A stretch of 64,000 bases of DNA from Methanoculleus chikugoensis (GTDB lineage: Archaea; Halobacteriota; Methanomicrobia; Methanomicrobiales; Methanoculleaceae), in assembly GCF_019669965.1 (NCBI RefSeq), contig NZ_AP019781.1, positions 1,737,092 to 1,801,091 on the forward strand, in the 5' to 3' direction. This document shows positions 55,084 through 63,960 of this stretch, piece by piece. The notes under the pieces were generated by a model. The model made no database searches. It saw only the letters and a list, made by a program, of their open reading frames with translations, and was not told where the DNA came from. The position numbers and the translations under genes are program-made. The stretch's first letter is position 1, and the number at the start of each line of letters is the position of its first letter.

Positions 55084-55306
55084 GATGGTCGAAGACTTCA
55101 TCCGGGAGCACAGCGGCGAATACCGCCGCCGGGCGCTGTGGGAACGCCTGCCGTGGAAAGTCATGTATCAGACGTTCAAGACGATCATCGAGTACCTTCT
55201 GGAGTCAGGTAAGATCGCCATCGATGCACAGGGCAAGGTCCGCTGGATCTACGATCCGGAGTTTACCCGGTGGTATCTGGCCCGTGAAGACCTGCGGATC
55301 CGATGA
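55034..55306 (+). CDS. Small winged-helix-like hypothetical protein
   Basis: The 90-aa protein reads MSASAGSAHSPTLDTIRMVE, then a helical part with EHSGEYRRRALWERL and MYQTFKTIIEYLLESGKIAID ending in a beta strand pair GKVRWIYDPEF. The pattern of three helices plus a wing suggests DNA binding (inference). Family unknown. A decayed copy of its 5' end lies at 53382. It stands between the two MNT/HEPN loci. Confidence 0.6.
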   Translation: MSASAGSAHSPTLDTIRMVEDFIREHSGEYRRRALWERLPWKVMYQTFKTIIEYLLESGKIAIDAQGKVRWIYDPEFTRWYLAREDLRIR

Positions 55307-55407
55307 AGGCGGCAGTCTTCTTTGCCGACACGATCCTGTTTTTTCCGATTCACACACTGCCAGCGGTAGGCTTCATGGCTGGATGTCGTGCAGCCCCATT
55401 GGAGTAA

Positions 55408-55866
55408 TCATCTCCATTCCCTCCTGCTCGTTTCGGAGAGCAGGCGCCGTATCCTCTCGATGAACTGACCGGCATGCTCGACAGCCGCCAGAACCTCGGT
55501 GGTGGTCGGCGCCGGGCCGAACGAATACTGGCTCTCGTGGCGTTGTGTTCGCATCCTGGAAAACATTAACACCCACTCCTCTTCGAGGTCTCCTGACTGC
55601 GCATAGTGGTTAAGGTACAGTTCAATGCAATAGTGGCTCTTTTCGCGGATACCATCGCGGAAGAGTACCGCACGGGCTGCGTGGAACCATGCCATGTACG
55701 CACCCGTCAGGCTTATCCTCCTTGCGCCGAGACCGGCTACCTGCTGTGCTTCGTCAAGGTAGGAGGCGGCAAGGTTCAGCGATCCGTTCGCCTTCTCCAC
55801 GGAAGGTGCGACCCTGCGAAGCATCTTCTCTTTAAAGCAGTCTTCAATAGATGTCAATGGATGCAC
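55408..55866 (-). CDS. HEPN domain protein (candidate toxin)
   Basis: The 152-aa all-helical protein has the HEPN layout: a helix pair with SLTGAYMAWFHAARAVLFRDG near 55 and a C-terminal RMRTQRHESQYSF near 107 holding the R-x(n)-H catalytic motif. It overlaps the upstream MNT gene by 23 bases on the same strand. HEPN toxins cut RNA and are silenced by AMPylation from the MNT partner. Confidence 0.8.
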   Translation of the reverse strand: MHPLTSIEDCFKEKMLRRVAPSVEKANGSLNLAASYLDEAQQVAGLGARRISLTGAYMAWFHAARAVLFRDGIREKSHYCIELYLNHYAQSGDLEEEWVLMFSRMRTQRHESQYSFGPAPTTTEVLAAVEHAGQFIERIRRLLSETSRREWR

Positions 55867-56401
55867 CTCCGAGAGTCACACTCGACCGGACGAGGTTGGT
55901 GTAGAACGGCTGATCGGTCTCTCTCAGGTCGGAGAGCCTCTCTGAGGTGAGGATAAGCAGGTTTGTCTCTGCCCCGACCGTCGCACCTGCACTCTTCCCG
56001 ACTCTCGCCGCAGGGACCTCGAGATCCGGCGTATACGCATCGACCAGCACCCAGAGGTCAAGGTCGCTACCGGCCGTGTTCGTCCCCTCTGCATAACTCC
56101 CGTACACTCCTATCCCCCGTGCCCATTCCGGGAGCACAACCGCGGTCATAAGGAGATCGATGTTGAGCAGGCGTTTCACCGCCAGACTTCGGGCGTTCTC
56201 ATTCCAGGCGTACACCCGACCGCGTTGCGTACAAAATCCGTTCCGGGAAAGCAGGCGCATATAGCGCGAGACAAGGGCTTTCGAAGTCCCGGTCGCCGCG
56301 ACAACCGTCGTCACTGTTGCCGGGCTCCTTTCGGCAACATACCGGAGGATGCGTACCCTCTCCTCGGTTTTGAAAAGTTCGGACAGTACCGATTTTTCCA
56401 T
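55844..56401 (-). CDS. HTH plus minimal nucleotidyltransferase (MNT antitoxin)
   Basis: The 185-aa protein has an N-terminal winged helix (about 5-65, ILRYVAERSPATVTTVVAAT) and an MNT domain with VYGSYAEGTNTAGSDLDLWV near 99-118 (GS then D-x-D). It is first in the operon, followed by the HEPN gene. Three palindromes (56427-56487) lie just upstream of the ATG at 56401 and probably bind this protein's HTH for self-control. A longer frame to 56527 would run through these palindromes, so I reject it. Confidence 0.82.
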   Translation of the reverse strand: MEKSVLSELFKTEERVRILRYVAERSPATVTTVVAATGTSKALVSRYMRLLSRNGFCTQRGRVYAWNENARSLAVKRLLNIDLLMTAVVLPEWARGIGVYGSYAEGTNTAGSDLDLWVLVDAYTPDLEVPAARVGKSAGATVGAETNLLILTSERLSDLRETDQPFYTNLVRSSVTLGGASIDIY

Positions 56402-56426
56402 ACTGTTTCTACTCCGTGAAGAGATT

Positions 56427-56487
56427 GTTTCCGTTCCAGAAACAAAGTGTTTCCGATCTGGAAACAGAATGTTTCTGATCTGGAAAC
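56427..56487. promoter_or_regulatory. Three 17-bp palindromes, period 22: operator array
   Basis: GTTTCCGTTCCAGAAAC (56427), GTTTCCGATCTGGAAAC (56449) and GTTTCTGATCTGGAAAC (56471) are imperfect dyads with GTTTC/GAAAC arms at an exact 22-base period, about two helical turns. They sit 26 bases upstream of the MNT start. Confidence 0.7.
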
Positions 56488-56545
56488 ACCCTCGTGTGGG
56501 AGATCCGGGATAGGTGCCCGGGTTCACTGCCCACGAAGTACACCC

Positions 56546-57231
56546 TCACTTCGGGCATACCCTGACACAGAGGCCGCACCGGAGCCCCCCGAGCGCTTGA
56601 AACATATACTCGGCGCACCGCTCCCGGCGGATCTCGCCGTCGGCGGTGAACGCCGCGGCCGGGCAGGCCTCGACGCACTTCATACAGTTCTTGCAGTCTT
56701 CATTCAGGAGAGGACGCAGGGGGCCTTCCGGTCCCTTGAGAGGGGCATCCGTGACGATGGCGGTCATGCGGACCCGCGGGCCGAACTCGTCCGTGATCAG
56801 GAGATGGTTGATCCCGTAGGTCCCGAGACCCGCACAGTACGCCGCGTACTTGATGGACATATCAGCCATGAGCGTCTCGCGGTCTGCGTACCAGTACCCG
56901 AACTCGCTGCCCTCCGTAGGGACGATCGTGGCTTTGTAGCCCTCCTTCTCGATCAGACGCGCCAGCCGGAAGGCAATGACCCGGAGCGTCGCCGTGCCCG
57001 CCATCAGGGTATTGGTATACTCGGCCCTGCCCTTCGGCAGGCTCTCGATCGAGCCTCGCGGCACCGCAACGCCGAGGACAATCACCGAGCGTGCATCCTC
57101 CATGATCTCCCGCGGGTTGTTGCCCGCGTATTCCGGATCTTCGAAGTTCCGCACGTCGGCAACCCGAAGAGATCCGCACCCATCTCGACGGCGATCTGGT
57201 GTAGCTGATTGGTGTATGCGTTCTCGGTCAT
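56546..57231 (-). pseudogene. 4Fe-4S protein (epoxyqueuosine-reductase-like) with a frameshift
   Basis: The first part, starting MTENAYTNQLHQIAVEMGAD at 57231, is in one frame, and the rest (VADVRNFEDPEYAGNNPREI onward) continues in another. The switch is at a CCC run (57163-57165 on the plus strand); one extra base there would restore one frame of about 229 aa. The C-terminus carries a ferredoxin-like pair CKNCMKCVEACP and RCGLCVRVCP. It resembles QueG-type or 4Fe-4S double-cluster reductases. It could be a real pseudogene, a sequencing error in a homopolymer, or a rare programmed shift. Confidence 0.65.
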
Positions 57232-57407
57232 TCTGGTATTCACCTGTGGTTTCAGGTTTGGCGGCGATTTTGCACATAGGTCGGGAAGCGAACGGGTAGA
57301 CCGGAGCATCCTCTACGATGGGCACCCGGTGCTCGAACCGAAGGTACAACCCCCGAACACCGCGGCCGGGAAGGACGGTGCACCCGGTACCGCCCCACGG
57401 ATTCGTA

Positions 57408-57779
57408 TCACGCATCGCCGACGATGGACTGCACATCCTGCTTCAGCCCGGGATCGTACCTCGTCGCGTTCTCAAAGCACGCCGCCGCCTCGTCGGTCTT
57501 ATTCATGTTCGTCAGGATGACTCCTTTCAGGTACCAGGCCAGCCCGTATTCCGGGTCCAGTTCAAGCGCCCTGTTGCAGCTCTCCAGCGCTTCGGCATAC
57601 TGGTTGTGGTAATTGTTGTAGTACATCCCCCGGATACACCACGCCTCGGCGTTGTTCGGCTCCGCTGCAACCCGGTTATCGTAATACTCCTGGCTTCCGG
57701 CATAGGTGATGCAGCCGCTGGAAAAGAGAATAAGTATCAGCACACAGCAGAGGCCTGCGGCCGGGAACAGGGCCTTCAT
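57408..57779 (-). CDS. TPR-repeat lipoprotein
   Basis: The 123-aa protein has a lipoprotein signal with lipobox LFSSGC (Cys about residue 23), so it is probably anchored outside the membrane. It then carries about two to three TPR repeats (AEAWCIRGMYYNNYHNQYAE; YGLAWYLKGVILTNMNKTDE). TPRs bind other proteins. It is a single gene; ATG at 57779. Confidence 0.75.
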   Translation of the reverse strand: MKALFPAAGLCCVLILILFSSGCITYAGSQEYYDNRVAAEPNNAEAWCIRGMYYNNYHNQYAEALESCNRALELDPEYGLAWYLKGVILTNMNKTDEAAACFENATRYDPGLKQDVQSIVGDA

Positions 57780-57899
57780 AGAGCCGTATTGAATCCGGCG
57801 GCTAATGAACGTTATGCCGTTGCCGGGAACGGGGATATCTTCGTGGTCGCCGGCAGCCGGACGGTTACGTTTAAATGAGGAGCCTGAGCCTTATCCTGT

Positions 57900-58346
57900 A
57901 TGGAGAGAGGCTCGATAGAAGAAATAGGGGCGACATTCACCGGGATGAACCGCCACTTCGAGGAGAGGTACCGGGAGACGTTCGCGATACCTGAGGATGC
58001 CCTGCAGGGGAGGAAGAACGGGTCGATGCGGATTGCAACTTTTCAGTTCAACTGGGTCTTCGGAGAGGCCGACGGTTACGAATACATGGAGTTCTACCGT
58101 TTTCACCGTTTTGGAGACGAGCATGCCCGAATATGGGAAGACGGCACCGTTGAAGATCTCGATACCCTCGAAACCATGTACACCTACAATCCGAATATCC
58201 CCGGGGATGAGGAGCGAAAGAGGGATGAGTCGGCGCAGAGGTATGAGAGCCTGCTCAAGGAACTCTCGGAGGCCGGCCTTCTGGAGAAGGTGCCCGGCCA
58301 CACGGCCATAAACACGTTCCTGATGCTACAGGACGAAAAAGAGTGA
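57900..58346 (+). CDS. Hypothetical protein
   Basis: The 148-aa soluble acidic protein has a Trp/Phe-rich core (ATFQFNWVFGEADGYEYMEF) and a helical C-terminus (RYESLLKELSEAGLLEKV). I do not recognise a family. The frame begins MERGSIEEIGATFTG at an ATG and codon use looks like the host's. It is divergent from the TPR gene. Confidence 0.55.
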   Translation: MERGSIEEIGATFTGMNRHFEERYRETFAIPEDALQGRKNGSMRIATFQFNWVFGEADGYEYMEFYRFHRFGDEHARIWEDGTVEDLDTLETMYTYNPNIPGDEERKRDESAQRYESLLKELSEAGLLEKVPGHTAINTFLMLQDEKE

Positions 58347-58888
58347 GATGAAATATCCATTCGGTTTCAAATCTTGATCTTCCACAGGGGAGGATTGCGG
58401 GCTTCCGGAGGGTTCCGTGCATTGGTTAGCAGATATCGGCCATTCGCACCGACGAGAACCGGGAGATATCCGCTCTCATGCGAAGAGGAGATCCCGGGTG
58501 GCCTGCCCGCGGATCTCGGGCCGGAGCGCCGCCGCCGGCCCGACAACCGCGCCGGAGCCAGGTCCCTCTCCGAGATTCATTCCAATCCGGAAACGCCGCG
58601 GACAAAAAACCAATCGTCCGAACCTTTATTCCGCGGAACCTCGCCGCTCACTCCATAAAACCCTCCCCCGGGTCAGACTCCGGCGTATTATCTCTCCGCA
58701 CGGCGACCTGGATCCGGCAGCCTGTTGATCACCCCGGACGGCGAACAGCGCATTAAAACACAATCGTTATGCCCCCGGAGGGCAAAGACCTTTGCTTCTT
58801 CCCGGCGACGAACGAACGTGCTCGAAAAGAGCATGAACTCTCTTCTCCCGATACACCCGGAGAAAAAACCCGTACCCGAAGGATAACT
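58347..58888. other. Intergenic, no gene seen
   Basis: About 540 bases with several short G/C-rich inverted repeats and overlapping weak open frames in all directions. None has a ribosome site or recognisable product. GGATAACT directly before 58889 is the likely ribosome site of the MATE gene. Confidence 0.4.
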
Positions 58889-60316
58889 ATGAGTGAAATC
58901 ACCGCCATCACCTCCGAACCGGCAGAACGCCGGGACACAATCACCGAAGGAGTCGCCGTTCTCACCGGTGACCCCAAACGCGCCATCTTCAAGATTGCCG
59001 GCCCGATCATGGTCGCCATGCTCTTTCAGGCCACCTACAACCTCGCCGACGCCGTCTGGGTCGCGGGCCTCGGCTCGGATGCCCTTGCCGCCATTGGGTT
59101 CGTCACCCCGATCTTCCTGATCCTCGTCGGCCTCGGGAACGGCCTTGGGGCCGGCGTCATCTCGGCCGCCTCCCGCCGCATCGGGGCCGGGGACAGGGCC
59201 GGAGCAGACAACGTCGCCATGCACGGCATCGCCGTCGTGCTCGCCCTCGCAGCCGTCGCAACCCCCGCGCTCCTCCTCTTCATCGAGCCGCTCGTCCTGG
59301 CTCTCGGGGCCGGAGAGACCGCGGCATACGCCGTCGAATACGGCAGCATCGTCTTTGCCGGAACCGTGTTCATCCTCCTCTCCGACATCCTCTATGCCGT
59401 CTTCACGGGCGAAGGGAGCACCCGGAGGACGATGTACGCCGTCGCCGCCTCCGCCGTCCTCAACATCGTCCTCGACCCCATCCTCATCTACGGCGCGGGC
59501 ATGGGCGTTGCCGGTGCCGCATGGGCGACGCTCATCTCGATGGCCGCCGTCTGCGCCCTCCTCCTCTACTGGTTCCTGGTCAGGAAGGACACCTACATCA
59601 CCCTCGACTGGAGGCGCTTCACGCCCGACGGACGCACGGCAATGGACATCTTCGGCGTCGGGATCCCCGCAAGCCTTGAGTTCGTGCTGATGTCGGTCAC
59701 CGCAATGGTCGTCAACGGGCTCCTCGTCCACGTCTCCGGGCCCGATGCCGTCGCCGTCTACACCGGCGGTTGGCGGATCGTCTTCTTCGCCCTGATCCCC
59801 TTCATCGCCATGTCCATCGCCGTCGTCTCGGTCTCGGGGGCGGCCTACGGCGGCAGGAAGCACGACAACCTCAGGGTCGCCCACTCCTTTTCGGTCCGCT
59901 CGGGCATCCTCATCGGCATCGGCCTCTCCGTCGCCACCTGGCTCCTCGCGCCCGCCATCTCCGGGATCTTCGCCTACTCGACGGGCAGCATGCACCTTGC
60001 GGGCGGGATCACCGCCTTCCTGATGACGATGTGCTTCTTCTACCCCTTCGTCTCACCGGGTATGATGTCCGCCGGAGTCTTCGAGGGGACGGGAAAGGGT
60101 CTCTTCGCCCTTGCCGTCGAGTTCTTCAGAAACCTCGGCGCCATCGTGGTCTTCGCCTACGTCTTTGCGATCGTCATGGACCTCGGCGAGACCGGGGTTT
60201 GGTGGGGGGTTGTCGTCGGCAACATCCTCGGCGCGTTTGTCGGATACGGCTGGGCCCGGATCTACATCGCCCGTCTCATTGCCGTGAGCCGGAAACGGGG
60301 CGCGGTGGCCGCCTGA
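58889..60316 (+). CDS. MATE-family multidrug/toxin exporter
   Basis: The 475-aa protein has 12 predicted membrane segments in two homologous halves. Typical MATE stretches are IAGPIMVAMLFQATYNLADAVWVAGLG near 31 and the half-two counterpart FGVGIPASLEFVLM. It likely exports organic cations or drugs using Na+ or H+. I start at the ATG at 58889 after GGATAACT; the longer frame has no supporting start. Confidence 0.9.
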   Translation: MSEITAITSEPAERRDTITEGVAVLTGDPKRAIFKIAGPIMVAMLFQATYNLADAVWVAGLGSDALAAIGFVTPIFLILVGLGNGLGAGVISAASRRIGAGDRAGADNVAMHGIAVVLALAAVATPALLLFIEPLVLALGAGETAAYAVEYGSIVFAGTVFILLSDILYAVFTGEGSTRRTMYAVAASAVLNIVLDPILIYGAGMGVAGAAWATLISMAAVCALLLYWFLVRKDTYITLDWRRFTPDGRTAMDIFGVGIPASLEFVLMSVTAMVVNGLLVHVSGPDAVAVYTGGWRIVFFALIPFIAMSIAVVSVSGAAYGGRKHDNLRVAHSFSVRSGILIGIGLSVATWLLAPAISGIFAYSTGSMHLAGGITAFLMTMCFFYPFVSPGMMSAGVFEGTGKGLFALAVEFFRNLGAIVVFAYVFAIVMDLGETGVWWGVVVGNILGAFVGYGWARIYIARLIAVSRKRGAVAA

Positions 60317-60495
60317 ACGGCGGACCGGCCGCGACCTTCATGCTTGATATCGGGCAGCGAACCCCTCTTCGCTGCCTTCCGGCAGGAAGTACCCGCACCC
60401 TCCGCACAAAGGTATTTTATGTATGACAACAGATTAAATGAGGTAAACGGGGCGTGAGAACGCAACCGATGCACCTTCCGTTCATGCACACCCGT

Positions 60496-60580
60496 GCGAG
60501 GGTTGCCAAGCCAGGTCAAAGGCGCTAGGTTGAGGGCCTAGTCTCGTAGGAGTTCGTGAGTTCGAATCTCACCCCTCGCA
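60496..60580 (+). tRNA. tRNA-Leu (GAG)
   Basis: Acceptor GCGAGGG (60496-60502) pairs with CCCTCGC (60573-60579), discriminator A. D-arm GCCAAGCCAGGTCAAAGGC, anticodon stem CTAGG/CCTAG with loop TTGAGGG (anticodon GAG), a long variable arm TCTCGTAGGAG (class II, as expected for Leu) and T-arm GTGAG-TTCGAAT-CTCAC. No intron and no encoded CCA. Confidence 0.92.
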
Positions 60581-60734
60581 TTCGTTTTTCAAACGTCTTA
60601 TCCCGGCACTGCTTTCCGCCGGAGCCATCGCGGTTGCCGGAGCATCACCGTCGTGCCATAGACCGCAAGCGACCCGGAACGCCGTAACGTCCGCCTCACG
60701 AATGGAGAAGAGAAGAGAATAATGCCCCGGGGGC

Positions 60735-60926
60735 CTACGCCAGCACTTCGTGCCGCTGCTGGCAGCGTTCCTGCAGTTCGTTCCACTCGTCCGGGTGTTC
60801 CTCCGCCCACTCGAGGATCGCATGGACAATCCTGCCCCGCGACTCGGAATCTCCCCGGTAGTTTACCAGGATGCAATCAACCACCACTTCGATCTGTTCT
60901 TCCTGATGCTGGACGACTTCCGCCAT
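60735..60926 (-). CDS. Small acidic hypothetical protein
   Basis: The 63-aa protein is acidic and helical (QHQEEQIEVVVDCILVNYRG; HAILEWAEEHPDEWNELQE). No known motif beyond a single Cys in VVVDCILVN. The ATG at 60926 is chosen because GGGAGGTTTCACT precedes it at ideal spacing; the longer frame to 60959 has none. Confidence 0.6.
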   Translation of the reverse strand: MAEVVQHQEEQIEVVVDCILVNYRGDSESRGRIVHAILEWAEEHPDEWNELQERCQQRHEVLA

Positions 60927-61131
60927 AGTGAAACCTCCCGATACACCGTGGGTGCTCACATCCGGTGAAGATTTGACAGCATATAATCCTGATCCCCCGG
61001 GGTGGCGACGGCCGGTAATCGTGCGATTGGCCCGAGCAGCGTTCCGTACCCCGTCTTTTGCCGCCGGCCGCTGTCGACACCGCCGCCGCAGGGGTTATTG
61101 TGCTCTGGAGGAGAACAATACGGGAAGAACC

Positions 61132-61812
61132 ATGAGACTCGGCGTGCTCTTCTCCGGCGGGAAAGACTCCCTCTTCGCCTGCTGGAAGGCGATGCAGAAG
61201 GAAGAGGTGATCTGCCTGATCACGGTCGTCTCCAGGAACCCGGAGAGTTACATGTTCCACACCCCGAACATCCGTCTCGCCGCACTGCAGGCCGAAGCGG
61301 CGGGACTCCCCCTCGTGGAGGTGGAGACGGCGGGGGAGAAGGAGGCGGAACTCCTCGACCTCGAACGGGCTCTTCTCGCCGCCAGGGAACAGTACGGGAT
61401 CGAAGGGATCGTCACCGGGGCGATCCTCTCGGTCTACCAGGCGACACGGGTTCAGCGGATATGCCGCGAACTGGAGCTCTGGTGCTTCAACCCGCTCTGG
61501 CTCGCCGACCAGGAGGCCTACATGGAAGAACTCATCGATGCCGGGTTTACGGTCGTCATCGCGGGCGTCTTCTCTGCCCCCTTCGACGAATCCTGGCTCG
61601 GGAGAGAGATCGACCGCCGTACCCTCGACGAACTCCGGGCGATCGCACGGAAGTACCGGGTCACCCTCACCGGCGAAGGAGGAGAGTTCGAGACGTTCGT
61701 CGTCGACGCCCCCTTCTTCGCTCAAAGGATCGCGATCGAGGAGGCGTCGAAGGTCTACCGGAACTACAACGGCGTCCTGCGGATCGAACGTGCCGGGCTG
61801 GTGGCGAAATGA
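61132..61812 (+). CDS. Diphthine--ammonia ligase family ATP pyrophosphatase (Dph6-like)
   Basis: The 226-aa protein has an N-type ATP pyrophosphatase P-loop LFSGGKDSLFACWKA near 6, MFHTPNIRL near 41 and the Dph6 signature region GIEGIVTGAILSVYQATRV then GEGGEFETFVVDAP near 182. It is expected to amidate diphthine on elongation factor 2 as the last diphthamide step. It is coupled by a 4-base overlap to an amidotransferase-like gene, which raises the possibility of an ammonia-supplying partner. Confidence 0.85.
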   Translation: MRLGVLFSGGKDSLFACWKAMQKEEVICLITVVSRNPESYMFHTPNIRLAALQAEAAGLPLVEVETAGEKEAELLDLERALLAAREQYGIEGIVTGAILSVYQATRVQRICRELELWCFNPLWLADQEAYMEELIDAGFTVVIAGVFSAPFDESWLGREIDRRTLDELRAIARKYRVTLTGEGGEFETFVVDAPFFAQRIAIEEASKVYRNYNGVLRIERAGLVAK

Positions 61813-62378
61813 TCCTGGTCGTCGACCTCTCCTGCCGGGACGGCTCGCTCTCCCGTGACGAGTTCGTAGCGCCGGTCGAACGGCTCCTCTGCCGGAACGG
61901 GGTGGCGTTTACAACCCGCCACTACACCGCCGTCGGCGCACCGGAGATTGAGAGTGCGGATGCGGCGATCCTCTGCGGCACGGCGCTGATGGATACCGGC
62001 TATATGGAGCACCCGGAACTGTTCCGGTGGCTTCTCTCGTTCGAGCGGCAGGTGCTCGGGATATCCTCCGGGATGCTGGCGCTCGCGGCGGCGTTCGGCG
62101 GCAGCACCGAGCCGTGCCGCGAGATCGGCATGACCGACGTAAACGTGCTCGCGCCCGATCCCCTCTTTTTCGGGCGAGAGGTCTTTTCCGCCTACGCGGT
62201 GCACGATTACGCGGTGCGGGTTCCCGGGGAGTTCGTAGCGCTCGCCGCGTCCGACCGATGCGTCCAGGCGATCCGGCACCGCTCCCTCCCCCTCTACGGG
62301 CTCCTCTTCCACCCCGAGGTCAGGAACGAGTGGATCGTCGAGCGGTTCTGCGAGCTGGTAGATCGTCAGAGCCCGTAA
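61809..62378 (+). CDS. Glutamine-amidotransferase-like protein lacking the catalytic Cys
   Basis: The 189-aa class I GATase-like protein resembles the GMP synthase small subunit. The nucleophile elbow reads VLGISSGMLALAA near 77, with Ser where active enzymes have Cys (GICxGM). The His-Glu part FHPEVRNEWI near 170 is intact. Thus it probably cannot hydrolyse glutamine in the usual way, though a Ser nucleophile or a structural role is possible. ATG overlaps the Dph6-like gene by 4 bases. Confidence 0.75.
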   Translation: MILVVDLSCRDGSLSRDEFVAPVERLLCRNGVAFTTRHYTAVGAPEIESADAAILCGTALMDTGYMEHPELFRWLLSFERQVLGISSGMLALAAAFGGSTEPCREIGMTDVNVLAPDPLFFGREVFSAYAVHDYAVRVPGEFVALAASDRCVQAIRHRSLPLYGLLFHPEVRNEWIVERFCELVDRQSP

Positions 62379-63592
62379 CGGTTGATCGTGTTGATCAGGG
62401 CCGCGAACCCTTCCATCTCCTTATCGAGCACTTCCGTCCGGGTCATGCCCATGCTCGTCTCCGCGTCGGCGGTCAGCGTCTCGGGGCCGCGCACCACCTC
62501 GCGGTCGACGCCGTCGGCGGAGAGGATCGCTCTCGCCTCAGCGTCGTGGACGAACGCCCGGCCGGGGAGGATAACGACGTCTTCGAGTCTGGACAGGTTC
62601 ACCCCGGCGAGGTCGTCGGCGGTGATGAGGCAGGCGATCTCCTTTTTGACCGCAACGACCCTTGAGATCGAGCCGCGGATCGAGAGGAGCCGCTGGAGGA
62701 ATGGGGCCGCGACGCTCCCGGTGATCACCGTCGCGCGCTTCCGGACACGGGGGAGTTTCTTCAAGAGGTCGGGCTCGTGAAGGAGCGCGAACGGCGAGCC
62801 TATCGAGGGGTCACCAAGCGGGGTTCCGCTGATCTTCATCGAGAACCGATTGTTCAAGTCCGTCACCATCTCGTGGAACTCGTCGACGGTGTGAACCCGC
62901 TGCCCCTCGAGGATGGGCGTGTTGCCGAGGATCAGACCCTGGTCGGTCCGGTTCGCAAACCGCATCAGGATAAGCCCTTTGGCGCCGCGCTCCTCCAGCC
63001 ACGCGCAGGTCTCTTCGAGGACCTCGCCGTCGTTGACGCCCGGGACGACGACCGCCGCGGCGTAGACGTCGATTGCGCCGCAGAGCCGGTCGAGAACCGC
63101 GAGCGAGGCTTCCGGCGTCGGGTCGTGCATCCACTGCCGCCGGAGTTCGGGGTCGGCGGCAAAGACCGTGTAAGAGACCTCGGATAGACCGTTCTCGATG
63201 AGGTGGTCGGCGACGGCCGGGTCGTCGAACCCCTTGCCGCTGGTGTAGCCGATGTGGAGCGGCACCTCCATGCTGCCGAGCAGTTCGACGAGGTCGCCGA
63301 ACTCCGGGTAGCAGCTCGGGTCGCCGCCGCCGCTGATGGTGATCCGGTCGACGTCGTCGCTCATCACCTGGAGGTTTGCGAGCGTCTCGTCGGCGACCGT
63401 CCGGAGGCTCTTGAACCCCTCGTAGCCTTCCCGCACCCCCCGGGTGCAGTAGTCGCAGCCCTTCTGGAAGGGGAGGCAGTATTTGCAGCCGAACGCGGTC
63501 GTCCCCTCGACGTGTTTGAAGTAGCAGTACGAACAGAATCCCCGGCAGTCGAGGCCGGGCCGGCCCCCGAGATCGACGGTGAGATGCGACAT
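62366..63592 (-). CDS. mmp10: Mmp10, McrA Arg methyltransferase (methanogenesis marker protein 10)
   Basis: The 408-aa radical SAM/cobalamin-dependent enzyme installs 5-(S)-methylarginine in McrA. The cluster motif CRGFCSYCYF lies near residues 16-25, followed by the Cys-rich CKYCLPFQKGCDYC unique to the family, then TISGGGDPSCYPE near 88. It is a methanogen hallmark. I choose the ATG at 63592, which starts the conserved SHLTVDLGG; the longer frame to 63745 is not supported. It overlaps the convergent amidotransferase gene by 13 bases. Confidence 0.9.
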   Translation of the reverse strand: MSHLTVDLGGRPGLDCRGFCSYCYFKHVEGTTAFGCKYCLPFQKGCDYCTRGVREGYEGFKSLRTVADETLANLQVMSDDVDRITISGGGDPSCYPEFGDLVELLGSMEVPLHIGYTSGKGFDDPAVADHLIENGLSEVSYTVFAADPELRRQWMHDPTPEASLAVLDRLCGAIDVYAAAVVVPGVNDGEVLEETCAWLEERGAKGLILMRFANRTDQGLILGNTPILEGQRVHTVDEFHEMVTDLNNRFSMKISGTPLGDPSIGSPFALLHEPDLLKKLPRVRKRATVITGSVAAPFLQRLLSIRGSISRVVAVKKEIACLITADDLAGVNLSRLEDVVILPGRAFVHDAEARAILSADGVDREVVRGPETLTADAETSMGMTRTEVLDKEMEGFAALINTINRYGL

Positions 63593-63737
63593 TCTGATGG
63601 TACTTCTGTGCTCTTCTGTTATGAACGTTGCAGACCTCTCCCGGCGCCGGTTCGCGGGGAGAACGGGCGCTGCTCCGGGTGCAGGACTACGCTGAAATGT
63701 TTGAGACGGACCCCAGGAGGTCAAACCATTGACTTCC

Positions 63738-63960
63738 TTTTGCACCTTCGGTGCTCCAACTCCTTCTACCGCAGGCTAACGGTTGCTCGAACTCCTTTCC
63801 CGCACCTTGCGGTGCTCAGACTCCGTTCCTACGGAACGTCGCACCCTGCGGGAAAAGTCGTCCTTCGCGTTCTTCGCGGCTCGAAGCCTATGGCTTCTCA
63901 AACTCCTTCCCCAAAGGGGAAGTCGTTCTTCGCGCGACACAACTGGTGCAGATAACGATA
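63738..63960 (+). repeat. Hairpin-repeat array, diverged family member
   Basis: Units alternate hairpins and linkers: TGCACCTTCGGTGC + TCCAACTCC; CGCACCTTGCGGTGC + TCAGACTCC + GTTCCTACGGAAC + GTCG; GAAGCCTATGGCTTC + TCAAACTCC + TTCCCCAAAGGGGAA + GTCGTTCTTCGC. Stem sequence differs between units while the linkers TCAAACTCC and GTCGTTCTTC stay. The array seems to continue to the window end (CGAAGCCGCGAAGCC). The stretch 63593-64000 has no gene I can support. Confidence 0.7.

Noticed and set aside
58750-58850. Similarity to the region near 60640-60720 (both encode LFSS-FVRR on the minus strand)
   Set aside because: Short and weak at the DNA level by eye; it could be a decayed repeat, but I cannot support one.
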